Made by a program: the position numbers and the translations under genes
Shown: one piece after another, positions 1-6,452 of the stretch
Numbering within the stretch: position 1 is the first letter of the stretch
How the letters are laid out: every line of letters starts with the position of its first letter
The notes under the pieces: generated by a model
The model's database searches: none
The model's input: the letters and a program-made list of their open reading frames with translations, nothing else
Told to the model about the DNA's origin: nothing
Assembly: GCA_900553705.1 (NCBI GenBank)
Contig: USEK01000077.1
Span: 1 to 6,997 of the forward strand
Length of the DNA stretch: 6,997 nt
Origin: an uncultured Collinsella sp.
GTDB lineage: Bacteria; Actinomycetota; Coriobacteriia; Coriobacteriales; Coriobacteriaceae
Reading direction: 5' to 3'

Positions 1-25
1 AGCGTCAGATGTGTATAAGAGACAG
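1..25 (+). other. Sequencing adapter remnant (Nextera / Tn5 mosaic end)
   Basis: Bases 7-25 read AGATGTGTATAAGAGACAG, the exact 19-bp Tn5 mosaic end used in Nextera libraries. Bases 1-6 (AGCGTC) are the end of the adjoining read-1 adapter. This is artificial sequence left at a contig end and is not part of the genome. Reading from the ATG inside it gives the false N-terminus MCIRDR, fused in frame to the gene that follows. Genomic sequence starts at about base 26. Confidence 0.97.
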
Positions 26-26
26 G

Positions 27-1514
27 GACGAGACAGCGCTCGAGGAGTTTCTTGAGGCGGGTGAGCTTTCGACTGCCACGCTGTCGCGCATGGTTGCCGA
101 GCGCAAGCTCTTTCCCTGCTTTGCCGGCTCGGCGCTCAAAGACCAAGGCGTGGACGAGCTGCTGGATGGCATGTGCACGCTGATGCGCGAACAGGCATGG
201 TACCCGGAGTTTGCCGCGCGCGTCTATCGTGTCAGCCGCGGGGATCGCGGCGAGCGCTTGGCTTGGGTTAAAGTGACCGGCGGCACGCTGCATGCCAAAC
301 AGGTGATTAACGGACGTTCCGGTGCCGAGGCATGGGAGCAGAAGGTCGATCAGGTACGCATCTATAACGGCGAAAAGTATGAGCTTGCCCAAGAAGTTGC
401 CGCTGGCGGTATTTGTGCCGTGACGGGTCTTGCGCACGTTCGCCCAGGGGACGCCCTGGGCGCGGAGCCTGCGGGCGATGCGCCCGTCATTGCGCCGGTC
501 CTCACCTATACGGTGCTTCCGGGCGAACACGATGTCCACGCGGTGTTCAAAGCGCTGACTGAGTTGGCGGACGAGGATCCCATGCTCGGCGTAAGCTGGA
601 ATACGCATCTTGAGCAGATTCATTTGCAGTTGATGGGCGCCGTGCAACTCGAGGTCGTGCAGCGGGTGCTGGCCGATCGCTTTGGCCTTTCGATTGATTT
701 TGAGTCTGGCGGCATTCTCTATAAGGAGACTATTTCGCAGCCGGTCGAGGGCGTGGGCCACTTTGAGCCGCTGCGCCACTATGCCGAGGTACATCTGCGT
801 TTGGAGCCGTTACCGGCGGGCTCGGGCGTGCAATTTGGCACCGTGACCTCAACTGACGAGCTCGACTTGAACTGGCAGCGTCTGGCGCTCACCAACGCCA
901 TGGAGCGCGATCACCTGGGCGTGCTGACCGGCTCGCCCGTCACCGATGTGCGCATTACGCTCACGGGCGGCCGTGCGCATGCCAAACACACCGAGGGCGG
1001 CGATTTTCGCCAGGCCACGTACCGCGCGATTCGCCAGGGTTTGATGCAGGCGCGTGAGGCCGGCACGGCGGTGCTGTTGGAGCCGTGGTACCACTTTGAG
1101 CTCGAGGTGCCGGGGGAGTGCGTGGGCCGGGCGCTCTCGGATGCCACGCGCATGAGTGCCGAGTACGAGCCGCCGACGATGGCGGGAGACCGGGCGAAGC
1201 TTGTGGGTCGCGTTCCGGCATCCGAGGTGCAAGATTATGCGCTGGAGGTGGCTGCCTACACGAGCGGTCGCGGGCATCTGTACCTGGAGTTCGCCGGTTA
1301 TGCGGCTTGCCATGATGGCGAGCGCGTAATCGAGGCTGCCGCCTACGAGCCCGAGGCCGATCTGCCCAACACGCCCGACTCGGTCTTTTGCGCCCACGGC
1401 GCCGGCTACACGGTCAAATGGTACGACGCACCCGCTGCGGCGCACGTAAAGGTCGATCCCGCCACCTTCCGCCCCTGGCGAGCAGCAGACGCCGAGTTTT
1501 TCGGCCACATGTGA
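27..1514 (+). CDS. EF-G-like translational GTPase of the Tet(M)/Tet(W) ribosomal-protection superfamily, 5'-truncated
   Basis: This is the C-terminal 495 residues of an elongation-factor-G-like protein. The start and the whole N-terminal GTP-binding domain (about 180 residues) are missing because the contig begins here; the apparent ATG at base 9 is adapter. Counting from the first genomic codon, residues 20-55 match the end of the G domain (LFPCFAGSALKDQGVDELL), about 64-165 form the domain II beta-barrel, about 166-232 domain III (LADEDPMLGV, QLMGAVQLEVVQRVL), about 233-350 domain IV and 351-430 domain V (LLEPWYHFELEVP). A tail of about 65 residues follows with NTPDSVFCAHGAGYTVKW, longer than the end of Tet(M). 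Family members bind the ribosome beside the A site in the cytoplasm. Databases often label such proteins tetracycline-resistance proteins, but the Tet(M)-type domain IV loop motif (YSPVSTPADF) is absent and RAHAKHTEGGDFRQ occupies that place. A general translation-factor role is therefore more likely than resistance. The stop codon lies inside the following palindrome. Confidence 0.88.
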   Translation, partial: DETALEEFLEAGELSTATLSRMVAERKLFPCFAGSALKDQGVDELLDGMCTLMREQAWYPEFAARVYRVSRGDRGERLAWVKVTGGTLHAKQVINGRSGAEAWEQKVDQVRIYNGEKYELAQEVAAGGICAVTGLAHVRPGDALGAEPAGDAPVIAPVLTYTVLPGEHDVHAVFKALTELADEDPMLGVSWNTHLEQIHLQLMGAVQLEVVQRVLADRFGLSIDFESGGILYKETISQPVEGVGHFEPLRHYAEVHLRLEPLPAGSGVQFGTVTSTDELDLNWQRLALTNAMERDHLGVLTGSPVTDVRITLTGGRAHAKHTEGGDFRQATYRAIRQGLMQAREAGTAVLLEPWYHFELEVPGECVGRALSDATRMSAEYEPPTMAGDRAKLVGRVPASEVQDYALEVAAYTSGRGHLYLEFAGYAACHDGERVIEAAAYEPEADLPNTPDSVFCAHGAGYTVKWYDAPAAAHVKVDPATFRPWRAADAEFFGHM

Positions 1515-1540
1515 CAAAGGGGCAGTTCCTTTGTCACATG
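1508..1540. repeat. Palindrome copy 1 of the GACAAAGG family
   Basis: Two perfect 13-bp arms, CATGTGACAAAGG at 1508-1520 and its reverse complement at 1528-1540, flank a 7-base centre (GGCAGTT) in which two further G.U pairs are possible in RNA. The left arm contains the last codon and the TGA stop of the upstream GTPase gene. No T-run follows, so it is not a classical intrinsic terminator, though it may stabilise the mRNA 3' end. It shares its core with the palindromes at 5236-5265 and 6453-6495. Confidence 0.9.
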
Positions 1541-1543
1541 CTA

Positions 1544-1580
1544 TTGGTATAACTCGGTATAAGTTGGTATAACTGTTACC
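1544..1580 (+). promoter_or_regulatory. Three helically phased GGTATAA repeats; likely promoter and/or operator of the ATPase-uvrA2 operon
   Basis: GGTATAA occurs at 1546-1552, 1556-1562 and 1566-1572, exactly 10 bp apart, or about one DNA turn. Copies 1 and 3 share the longer form TTGGTATAACT. Each of these two contains TGGTATAAC, which resembles an extended -10 element (TGnTATAAT). TTGGTA at 1544-1549 lies 18 bp upstream of TATAAC at 1568-1573 and could be a weak -35. The third copy also starts the imperfect inverted repeat GGTA-TAAC-T-GTTACC (1566-1580). The phasing suggests a protein binding one face of the helix, possibly a GntR-type regulator or the ATPase's own winged helix. That assignment is inference. 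Confidence 0.5.
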
Positions 1581-1595
1581 AGGGTTTGCCAATCC

Positions 1596-1602
1596 GAGGA
1601 GG
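1596..1602 (+). promoter_or_regulatory. Strong ribosome binding site for the first ATPase
   Basis: GAGGAGG ends 5 bases before the ATG at 1608. This near-consensus Shine-Dalgarno sequence fixes the start of the ATPase gene. Confidence 0.85.
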
Positions 1603-1607
1603 CCGAT

Positions 1608-2726
1608 ATGAATCCAAATCCCTTTAAGCCCACAGCTGGTAAGCGGCCTCCGATACTCATCGGTCGCGAGTCGGTCATCGAAGATTTTGAGGAAGGGCTC
1701 GACAACGGCGCCGGAGCGCCGGGCAGGCTCATGCTCATTACGGGAAACCGCGGCTATGGCAAAACGGTTCTCCTGCGGGAGCTGCAACGTCTAGCCAGCG
1801 AGCGCGGATGGGCGGTTGTCTCCGATTCCGCTTCGCTTGGTTTGTGCGACCGCTTGGCCGACGCGCTTCGCTCGAATAAACCCGTTGTGACGTCAATGGA
1901 GTTTGGGCCGTCGTTTGGCCGGATGTCGGTCGAGGCGGCGCGGGCAAAAGGCGAGACATTGCGAGGGCTGGTCAACGAGCGTCTCAAGAAGCTCGGTCCG
2001 GGCAAGGGCGTCTTGTTTGCGATTGACGAGGCACAATCGGTGTCTATCGAGGAACTGGCGGCTCTTGCCGTCCTCTATCAGCAGGTGCTCGGAGACCAGG
2101 ATGCCACGGGCTTGCCCGATAGCGACCAGCGCGGTCTTGCGCTGGCGTTCGCCGGCTTGCCCAGTATGGTTGACGATCTGCTCGAAGAGCCGAGCGTGAC
2201 GTTTTTGCGGCGTGCCCAGCAGCGTACGTTGGGGGCAATATCTTTGCCCAAGGTGCGCGATTCGTATATCCAGACGGTCAAAGACGCTGGTCTTTACGTT
2301 GACGCGGAGACGGCGGACCTTGCGGCGCGCAAGAGCATGGGGCATCCCTATATGGTTCAGCTGGTGGGCTATTACATGTGGCGGTCTGCTGTCCGGCGTG
2401 GCTCGCAGGTCATCGAAAGGCGCGATGTCGAGAATGGCCATGCGGATGCCGTCTCCGAGTTCTACGAAGCGGTTGACGCACCTCTGTATTACGGTCTGCG
2501 CAGCCCTCAGCGCCTCTTTATCGAGGCTATGGCGGTTGACGAGGACAAGCCGACGCGCACGGCGGATATCATTGAGCGCTGCGACCGTACCCAGAGCTGG
2601 GCGAGTAAATATCGCGCAAGCCTGATTCGCGAGCGCGTCATCGAGGCCGCCGGATACGGCCTTGTGCGGTTTACCGTGCCCATGCTGGGCGAGTATATCC
2701 GCGACCGCGTTTTATGGCATGAGTAG
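1608..2726 (+). CDS. AAA/Orc-Cdc6-like ATP-binding protein with C-terminal winged helix (ATPase A)
   Basis: A 372-residue cytoplasmic P-loop ATPase starting at ATG behind a strong Shine-Dalgarno sequence. The N-terminus (NPFKPTAGKRPPILIGRE) resembles the box before the P-loop in Orc1/Cdc6- and AAA_16-type ATPases. Walker A is GNRGYGKT (residues 46-53), Walker B is VLFAIDE (135-141), and a sensor-like segment LAFAGLPSMVDDLL lies near 179-192, followed by FLRRAQQ (199-205). Residues 300-368 look like a winged helix-turn-helix (TADIIERCDRTQSWASKYRA, then GYGLVRFTVP). No signal peptide or membrane segment is visible. It is homologous to the ATPase on the opposite strand at 5272-6372 and leads an operon with the UvrA-like gene, which it overlaps by 8 bp. 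ATP-dependent DNA binding or regulation is a reasonable inference, but the specific function is unknown and I recognise no named gene. Confidence 0.85.
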   Translation: MNPNPFKPTAGKRPPILIGRESVIEDFEEGLDNGAGAPGRLMLITGNRGYGKTVLLRELQRLASERGWAVVSDSASLGLCDRLADALRSNKPVVTSMEFGPSFGRMSVEAARAKGETLRGLVNERLKKLGPGKGVLFAIDEAQSVSIEELAALAVLYQQVLGDQDATGLPDSDQRGLALAFAGLPSMVDDLLEEPSVTFLRRAQQRTLGAISLPKVRDSYIQTVKDAGLYVDAETADLAARKSMGHPYMVQLVGYYMWRSAVRRGSQVIERRDVENGHADAVSEFYEAVDAPLYYGLRSPQRLFIEAMAVDEDKPTRTADIIERCDRTQSWASKYRASLIRERVIEAAGYGLVRFTVPMLGEYIRDRVLWHE

Positions 2727-5232
2727 GGTGATAAAGGTGACGGAACAGAAGATGAGCCCGCAGGCTATCGAGGTGCGCGGTGCACGTGTCCACAATCTCA
2801 AGGACATCGATATCGATATTCCGCTGGGGAGGCTCGTGGGCATTGCCGGCGTGTCGGGCTCGGGCAAGAGCTCGCTGGCGCTGGGAGTTCTTTATGCCGA
2901 GGGCTCGCGCCGTTACCTGGAGGCGCTCAGCACCTATACTCGACGTCGCCTGACGCAGGCCGAGCACGCCCAGGTGGACGAGGTATTGCACGTACCGGCG
3001 GCACTCGCGTTGCATCAGCGTCCCAGTGTGCCAGGCGTGCGCTCGACCTTTGGTACCATGACCGAGCTCAACAACAGTCTGCGTTTGCTCTTTAGCCGCT
3101 GTGCCCATCACGTGTGCCCACATTGCGGGGCGCGTGTGGAGCCGAGCCTTAACGTGGCTGCGGGCCTGTCGCTCACGTGCCCCGCATGCGGCCGCGAGTT
3201 CTACGCGCCGAGTGCCGAGGACCTTGCCTTTAACAGCGGCGGTGCGTGCCCTACCTGCGGCGGCACCGGTGTCATGCGCGAGGTGGACGAAGCGAGCCTG
3301 GTGCCCGACGAGTCAAAGACCATCAACGAGGGCGCGGTGCTTCCTTGGGGCACACTCATGTGGGATCTGATGAAGCAGGTGGCTGGCGAGATGGGCGTGC
3401 GCACCGACGTGCCGTTTAACCAGCTCACGCCTCAGGAGCGCGACATCGTGTTCCACGGTCCGGCGGTTAAAAAGCACATTCTCTACGTTCCCAAAAACGG
3501 CGAGGGCGCCACGCCGCTCGATTTTACCTATTACAACGCTGCCTATACCGTCGAGAATGCGCTCGCCAAGGTTAAGGACGACAAGGGCCTCAAGCGCGTG
3601 GCGCGCTTTTTGCGCGAGGGGCCATGCCGTGACTGTGGCGGCACGCGTCTCTCCGAGGCCGCACGCCATCCCCAGGTGCGCGGTATCAATCTGGCGCAGG
3701 CCGCGGCTATGACGCTGGGTGAGGCGATTGAGTGGGTGCGCGGGGTGCCCGCATCCTTGCCGGCCGAGATGCAGCCCATGGCGACGGATATCTGCGATTC
3801 GTTTTTGAGCACGGCCCGTCGACTGGTCGATCTGGGCCTCGATTACCTTTCGCTCGACCGCGCCGGTGCCACGCTCTCCACGGGCGAGCGTCAGCGCGTG
3901 CAGCTCGCCCGCGTGGTGCGTAACCGATCGACGGGCGTGCTCTATGTGCTGGACGAGCCCTCGATTGGCTTGCATCCTGCCAATGTCGACGGCCTGGTAG
4001 GCGTGATGCGCGATTTGGTGGATGACGGCAACACCGTGGTCGTTGTCGACCACGACACGCGCGTACTGGCGGAAGCCGACTATCTGGTCGAGATGGGCCC
4101 CGTTGCCGGAGCAGGCGGCGGCAATGTGATCGCCGCGGGCGCGGTAGGCGAGGTCGAAGAATCGCAGGGCAGCCGCATCGCCCCATTTTTGCGCTCGGAG
4201 CCTGAGCGCTTGCGTCCGCAGGTGCCTGACGATGAAATGTTTGACCGGGGCCATATCCGCATGGCGACCGATGCCATCCATACCGTCAAACCGCTCGAAG
4301 TCGATATCCCGCGCGGTCGCCTTGTCGCGGTGACGGGCGTTTCGGGTTCGGGTAAGACGACGTTGGTGCTCGAGACACTCATCCCGGCACTTAAGGCGCA
4401 GGCAGCCGGCGAGCGCCTGCCAAAACACGTGCGTTGGGTCGATGCCGAGGGCATTGCACGTGCCAACCTGATAGACGCCACGCCCATCGGTGCCAACGTG
4501 CGCTCGACGGTAGCGACTTATGCCGACATCCATGATGAACTGCGTCGCGCCTTCGCCCGTACGCCCGAGGCCAAGGCAGCCGGTTACAAGGCGGGTGCCT
4601 TTAGCTACAACACCGGCGCCTTGCGCTGCCCTACGTGCGATGGCACGGGCTCGATATCGCTCGACGTGCAGTTTTTGCCCGACGTCGAGATCGTCTGTCC
4701 GGCATGTCGCGGTTCTCGTTATGCAGACACGGCTTCGCGTATCCATCGCGAGGGCAAGGACGGGAGTCTGCTTACGTTGCCGCAGCTCATGGATATGAGT
4801 GTGGACGAGGCCCTCGACGCCACGGTGGGACTCAAGAAGGTTCAGACGCGCTTACAGACCTTGCACGACCTGGGCCTGGGTTATCTCACGCTCGGTGAGC
4901 CCACGCCGGCGCTCTCGGGCGGCGAGGCACAACGCCTTAAGCTCGCGAGCGAGATGGGCCGCGTGCAGGACGATGCCGTATTTGTGTTCGACGAGCCCAC
5001 GATCGGCCTGCATCCGCTCGATGTCCAAGTGTTGCTGAGTGTGTTCGACGGCCTCGTTGCCAAGGGCGCCACGGTTATCGTGATTGAACACGATCTCGAC
5101 CTTATCCGCAACGCCGATTACGTGATCGACATGGGCCCAGGCGGTGGCGATGCTGGCGGGCAAATCGTCTGCGCCGGCACGCTGGGCGACATCGCAGCTT
5201 GCTCCAAGAGCATTACCGGTCGTTATCTATAG
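2719..5232 (+). CDS. Class II UvrA-like (UvrA2/DrrC-type) excinuclease ATPase lacking the UvrB-binding domain
   Basis: An 837-residue protein with two ABC ATPase modules. Half one has Walker A GVSGSGKSS (44-52), a non-canonical signature LSTGERQR (386-393), Walker B VLYVLDEPSIGLH (407-419) and H-loop VVDHD. Half two has GVSGSGKTT (540-548), canonical LSGGEAQR (732-739), AVFVFDEPTIGLH (753-765) and IEHD. CxxC pairs at 133/136, 154/157, 177/180, 303/306, 637/640 and 660/663 indicate the zinc modules of UvrA. In E. coli UvrA roughly 130 residues separate the RLLFAR segment from the first zinc module; here only about 25 do, so the UvrB-interaction domain is essentially missing, while the insertion domain (about 181-302) remains. 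UvrA proteins bind damaged or distorted DNA. Class II members are linked to drug or damage tolerance, not to standard UvrABC repair. The ATG at 2719 overlaps the ATPase stop (ATGAGTAG) but lacks a clear Shine-Dalgarno; GTG 2737 (AGGG upstream) and ATG 2752 (just before IEVRGARVHNL) are credible alternative starts. Confidence 0.9.
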   Translation: MSRVIKVTEQKMSPQAIEVRGARVHNLKDIDIDIPLGRLVGIAGVSGSGKSSLALGVLYAEGSRRYLEALSTYTRRRLTQAEHAQVDEVLHVPAALALHQRPSVPGVRSTFGTMTELNNSLRLLFSRCAHHVCPHCGARVEPSLNVAAGLSLTCPACGREFYAPSAEDLAFNSGGACPTCGGTGVMREVDEASLVPDESKTINEGAVLPWGTLMWDLMKQVAGEMGVRTDVPFNQLTPQERDIVFHGPAVKKHILYVPKNGEGATPLDFTYYNAAYTVENALAKVKDDKGLKRVARFLREGPCRDCGGTRLSEAARHPQVRGINLAQAAAMTLGEAIEWVRGVPASLPAEMQPMATDICDSFLSTARRLVDLGLDYLSLDRAGATLSTGERQRVQLARVVRNRSTGVLYVLDEPSIGLHPANVDGLVGVMRDLVDDGNTVVVVDHDTRVLAEADYLVEMGPVAGAGGGNVIAAGAVGEVEESQGSRIAPFLRSEPERLRPQVPDDEMFDRGHIRMATDAIHTVKPLEVDIPRGRLVAVTGVSGSGKTTLVLETLIPALKAQAAGERLPKHVRWVDAEGIARANLIDATPIGANVRSTVATYADIHDELRRAFARTPEAKAAGYKAGAFSYNTGALRCPTCDGTGSISLDVQFLPDVEIVCPACRGSRYADTASRIHREGKDGSLLTLPQLMDMSVDEALDATVGLKKVQTRLQTLHDLGLGYLTLGEPTPALSGGEAQRLKLASEMGRVQDDAVFVFDEPTIGLHPLDVQVLLSVFDGLVAKGATVIVIEHDLDLIRNADYVIDMGPGGGDAGGQIVCAGTLGDIAACSKSITGRYL

Positions 5233-5235
5233 GCG

Positions 5236-5265
5236 ATGCGACAAAGGGGCGCCCCTTTGTCGCAT
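5236..5265. repeat. Palindrome copy 2 of the GACAAAGG family; candidate bidirectional terminator
   Basis: A perfect 30-bp palindrome with 15-bp arms (ATGCGACAAAGGGGC and its complement) and no spacer, lying in the 39-bp gap between the converging uvrA2-like gene and ATPase B. It starts 3 bases after the uvrA2 stop and ends 6 bases before the other gene's stop. As RNA it would form the same strong hairpin from either strand, so it may limit read-through both ways. Neither side has a proper U-run. Confidence 0.9.
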
Positions 5266-5271
5266 TGACTT

Positions 5272-6372
5272 CTATTTGACGCATTGAGCCGCGAGATAGT
5301 CGCGGAAGAATGGCAATTCAAATGCGACGAGCCCTCGTCCTCGTTCCCCGATGATGCCGGCATCTATCATGCGGCGTCGGTAGCGGGAGACCTGCTGCGG
5401 CGAACGCTTAAGGCGCTCGACAAGGTCAGCGGTGGTGGACTCTTCCTCGTCATCGAGCATGGCGATGAGGAATCGCTTGTCCTCTGCAGTGAGTTCCCGA
5501 TAGGTTGCCGCGAGGATTCGGTCGTCCATCTCGTCGCGCGCGATTTTGATTCCCAGGTCAAAGTCGCGTGACGAGATTTCCTTCGAATCGCTTGTGAGAT
5601 CCCAGGCACGGTAGCCTACGAGTTGCAATAGGAAGGGAAAACCAGAGATCGAGTGAACGGCTCTATCGATTCCCTCGGCATCTGCCAGGCGATCGTTTTC
5701 CTGGATCGTGCGAATCAAGGCCTCGCGTACGTCATAGTCGGCAATGCGACCCAGATGATATTGTTGGGCGCGGCGAAGGAACGAGACCGTCTTGTGGTTC
5801 AGCAACGTCGAGACGTTGTTGGGAAGTCCCGCCATGAGCAGCGCGACGCGTTTCCCATCGGTCACAAAGTGCTGATACGTCGCTGCGAGCTGAATCATCT
5901 CGTCGAGTGTCGGGTCCACCTCGTCAACCGTGACGAGCAGACCGGTGCCCGCCTCGTTGAGCTGGTCGATGATGTCGCTCATGCGATAACGCCAGGTTGA
6001 GGCATCGTGAACGCGATTGACCTCGATGCTGCCGAGCGGTGCAATTCCAAGCCCAGTGACTTCGAAGTTGTTAGACGGGTCGATGAGATGGCCTGCAGCA
6101 CGTTTCGCCCCGAACTCGATTTCCTCAAGCATTCCCGAGAGCGCGGTCGTCTTTACGGCTATCCAGCCGTGGGATTCCGCCCTTGTCGCGAGCGACGACA
6201 TGAGAGCGGTTTTACCGGTTCCACGCGCGCCTGAGAAAATCGAGGTCAATTCTGGGCGCCTGCGCTGGCTCAAGAAGGCACGGTCCAAATCCCGAATAAT
6301 CTGTTGTCTGCCAGCGAGATGGGCAGGAACCTCACCAAAACTGGGGGTAAACGGGTTCTCGAGATATTTCAC
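5272..6372 (-). CDS. AAA/Orc-Cdc6-like ATP-binding protein with C-terminal winged helix (ATPase B), paralogue of ATPase A
   Basis: A 366-residue P-loop ATPase that starts with GTG (written as M) at 6372, supported by AAAGGAG 6 bases upstream. The N-terminal NPFTPSFGEVPAHLAGRQ is followed by Walker A GARGTGKT (48-55), Walker B LLVTVDE (145-151), a sensor-like segment LLMAGLPNNVSTLL (178-191) and FLRRAQQ (198-204). Residues 294-361 form a winged-helix-like end (TADLVERLKRSPQQVSRYRR, then GRGLVAFELP). Order, spacing and the motifs FLRRAQQ, LVGY and YR..(L/M)I match the ATPase at 1608-2726, although most other positions differ, so the two are old paralogues and not a recent duplication. The protein is predicted cytoplasmic. 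The gene runs toward the uvrA2-like gene and has its own AT-rich upstream region. A DNA-associated regulatory role is inferred; the precise function is unknown. Confidence 0.85.
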   Translation of the reverse strand: MKYLENPFTPSFGEVPAHLAGRQQIIRDLDRAFLSQRRRPELTSIFSGARGTGKTALMSSLATRAESHGWIAVKTTALSGMLEEIEFGAKRAAGHLIDPSNNFEVTGLGIAPLGSIEVNRVHDASTWRYRMSDIIDQLNEAGTGLLVTVDEVDPTLDEMIQLAATYQHFVTDGKRVALLMAGLPNNVSTLLNHKTVSFLRRAQQYHLGRIADYDVREALIRTIQENDRLADAEGIDRAVHSISGFPFLLQLVGYRAWDLTSDSKEISSRDFDLGIKIARDEMDDRILAATYRELTAEDKRFLIAMLDDEEESTTADLVERLKRSPQQVSRYRRRMIDAGIIGERGRGLVAFELPFFRDYLAAQCVK

Positions 6373-6378
6373 AAAGCT

Positions 6379-6385
6379 CTCCTTT
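6379..6385 (-). promoter_or_regulatory. Ribosome binding site supporting the GTG start of ATPase B
   Basis: On the minus strand AAAGGAG is followed by the 6-base spacer AGCTTT and then GTG at 6372-6370. The strength and spacing of this site favour GTG as the start. Confidence 0.8.
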
Positions 6386-6390
6386 CACAC

Positions 6391-6452
6391 CGCCGTTTAA
6401 CTTCATTTTATTTTAGTTAATTCTGATTAAAAGCAATGGTTCGTTATTTAGA
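6391..6452 (-). promoter_or_regulatory. AT-rich upstream (promoter) region of ATPase B with short inverted repeats
   Basis: This stretch is sharply AT-rich compared with the high-GC genes around it. It holds TTAACT (6397-6402) and AGTTAA (6415-6420) as a 6-bp inverted repeat with a 12-base spacer, and TTAAT/ATTAA (6417-6421 and 6426-6430) as a second, smaller one. Read on the minus strand, TTGCTT (6436-6431) and TAAAAT (6415-6410) could be -35 and -10 boxes, but their 15-bp spacing is short. A promoter here is likely from position and composition; the exact boxes are uncertain. Confidence 0.45.

Noticed and set aside
9..26. ATG at base 9 as a true start of the GTPase gene (501-residue protein)
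   Set aside because: It lies in Nextera adapter sequence; the first six residues are artificial and the G domain is missing.
1..1514. Acquired tetracycline-resistance gene on a mobile element
   Set aside because: No transposase or integrase is visible, composition matches the neighbours, and the domain IV loop motif of true Tet proteins is absent. The Tn5 mosaic end is adapter, not a natural transposon.
849..1787. Long minus-strand frame of 312 residues
   Set aside because: It lies antisense to the GTPase gene and runs into ATPase A. It has no recognisable domain or ribosome binding site, and long antisense frames are expected in high-GC DNA.
3313..4746. Minus-strand frame of 477 residues
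   Set aside because: It is fully antisense to the UvrA-like gene, whose motifs are unmistakable. The frame is rich in Arg, His and Ala, shows no motif and looks like a codon-bias shadow.
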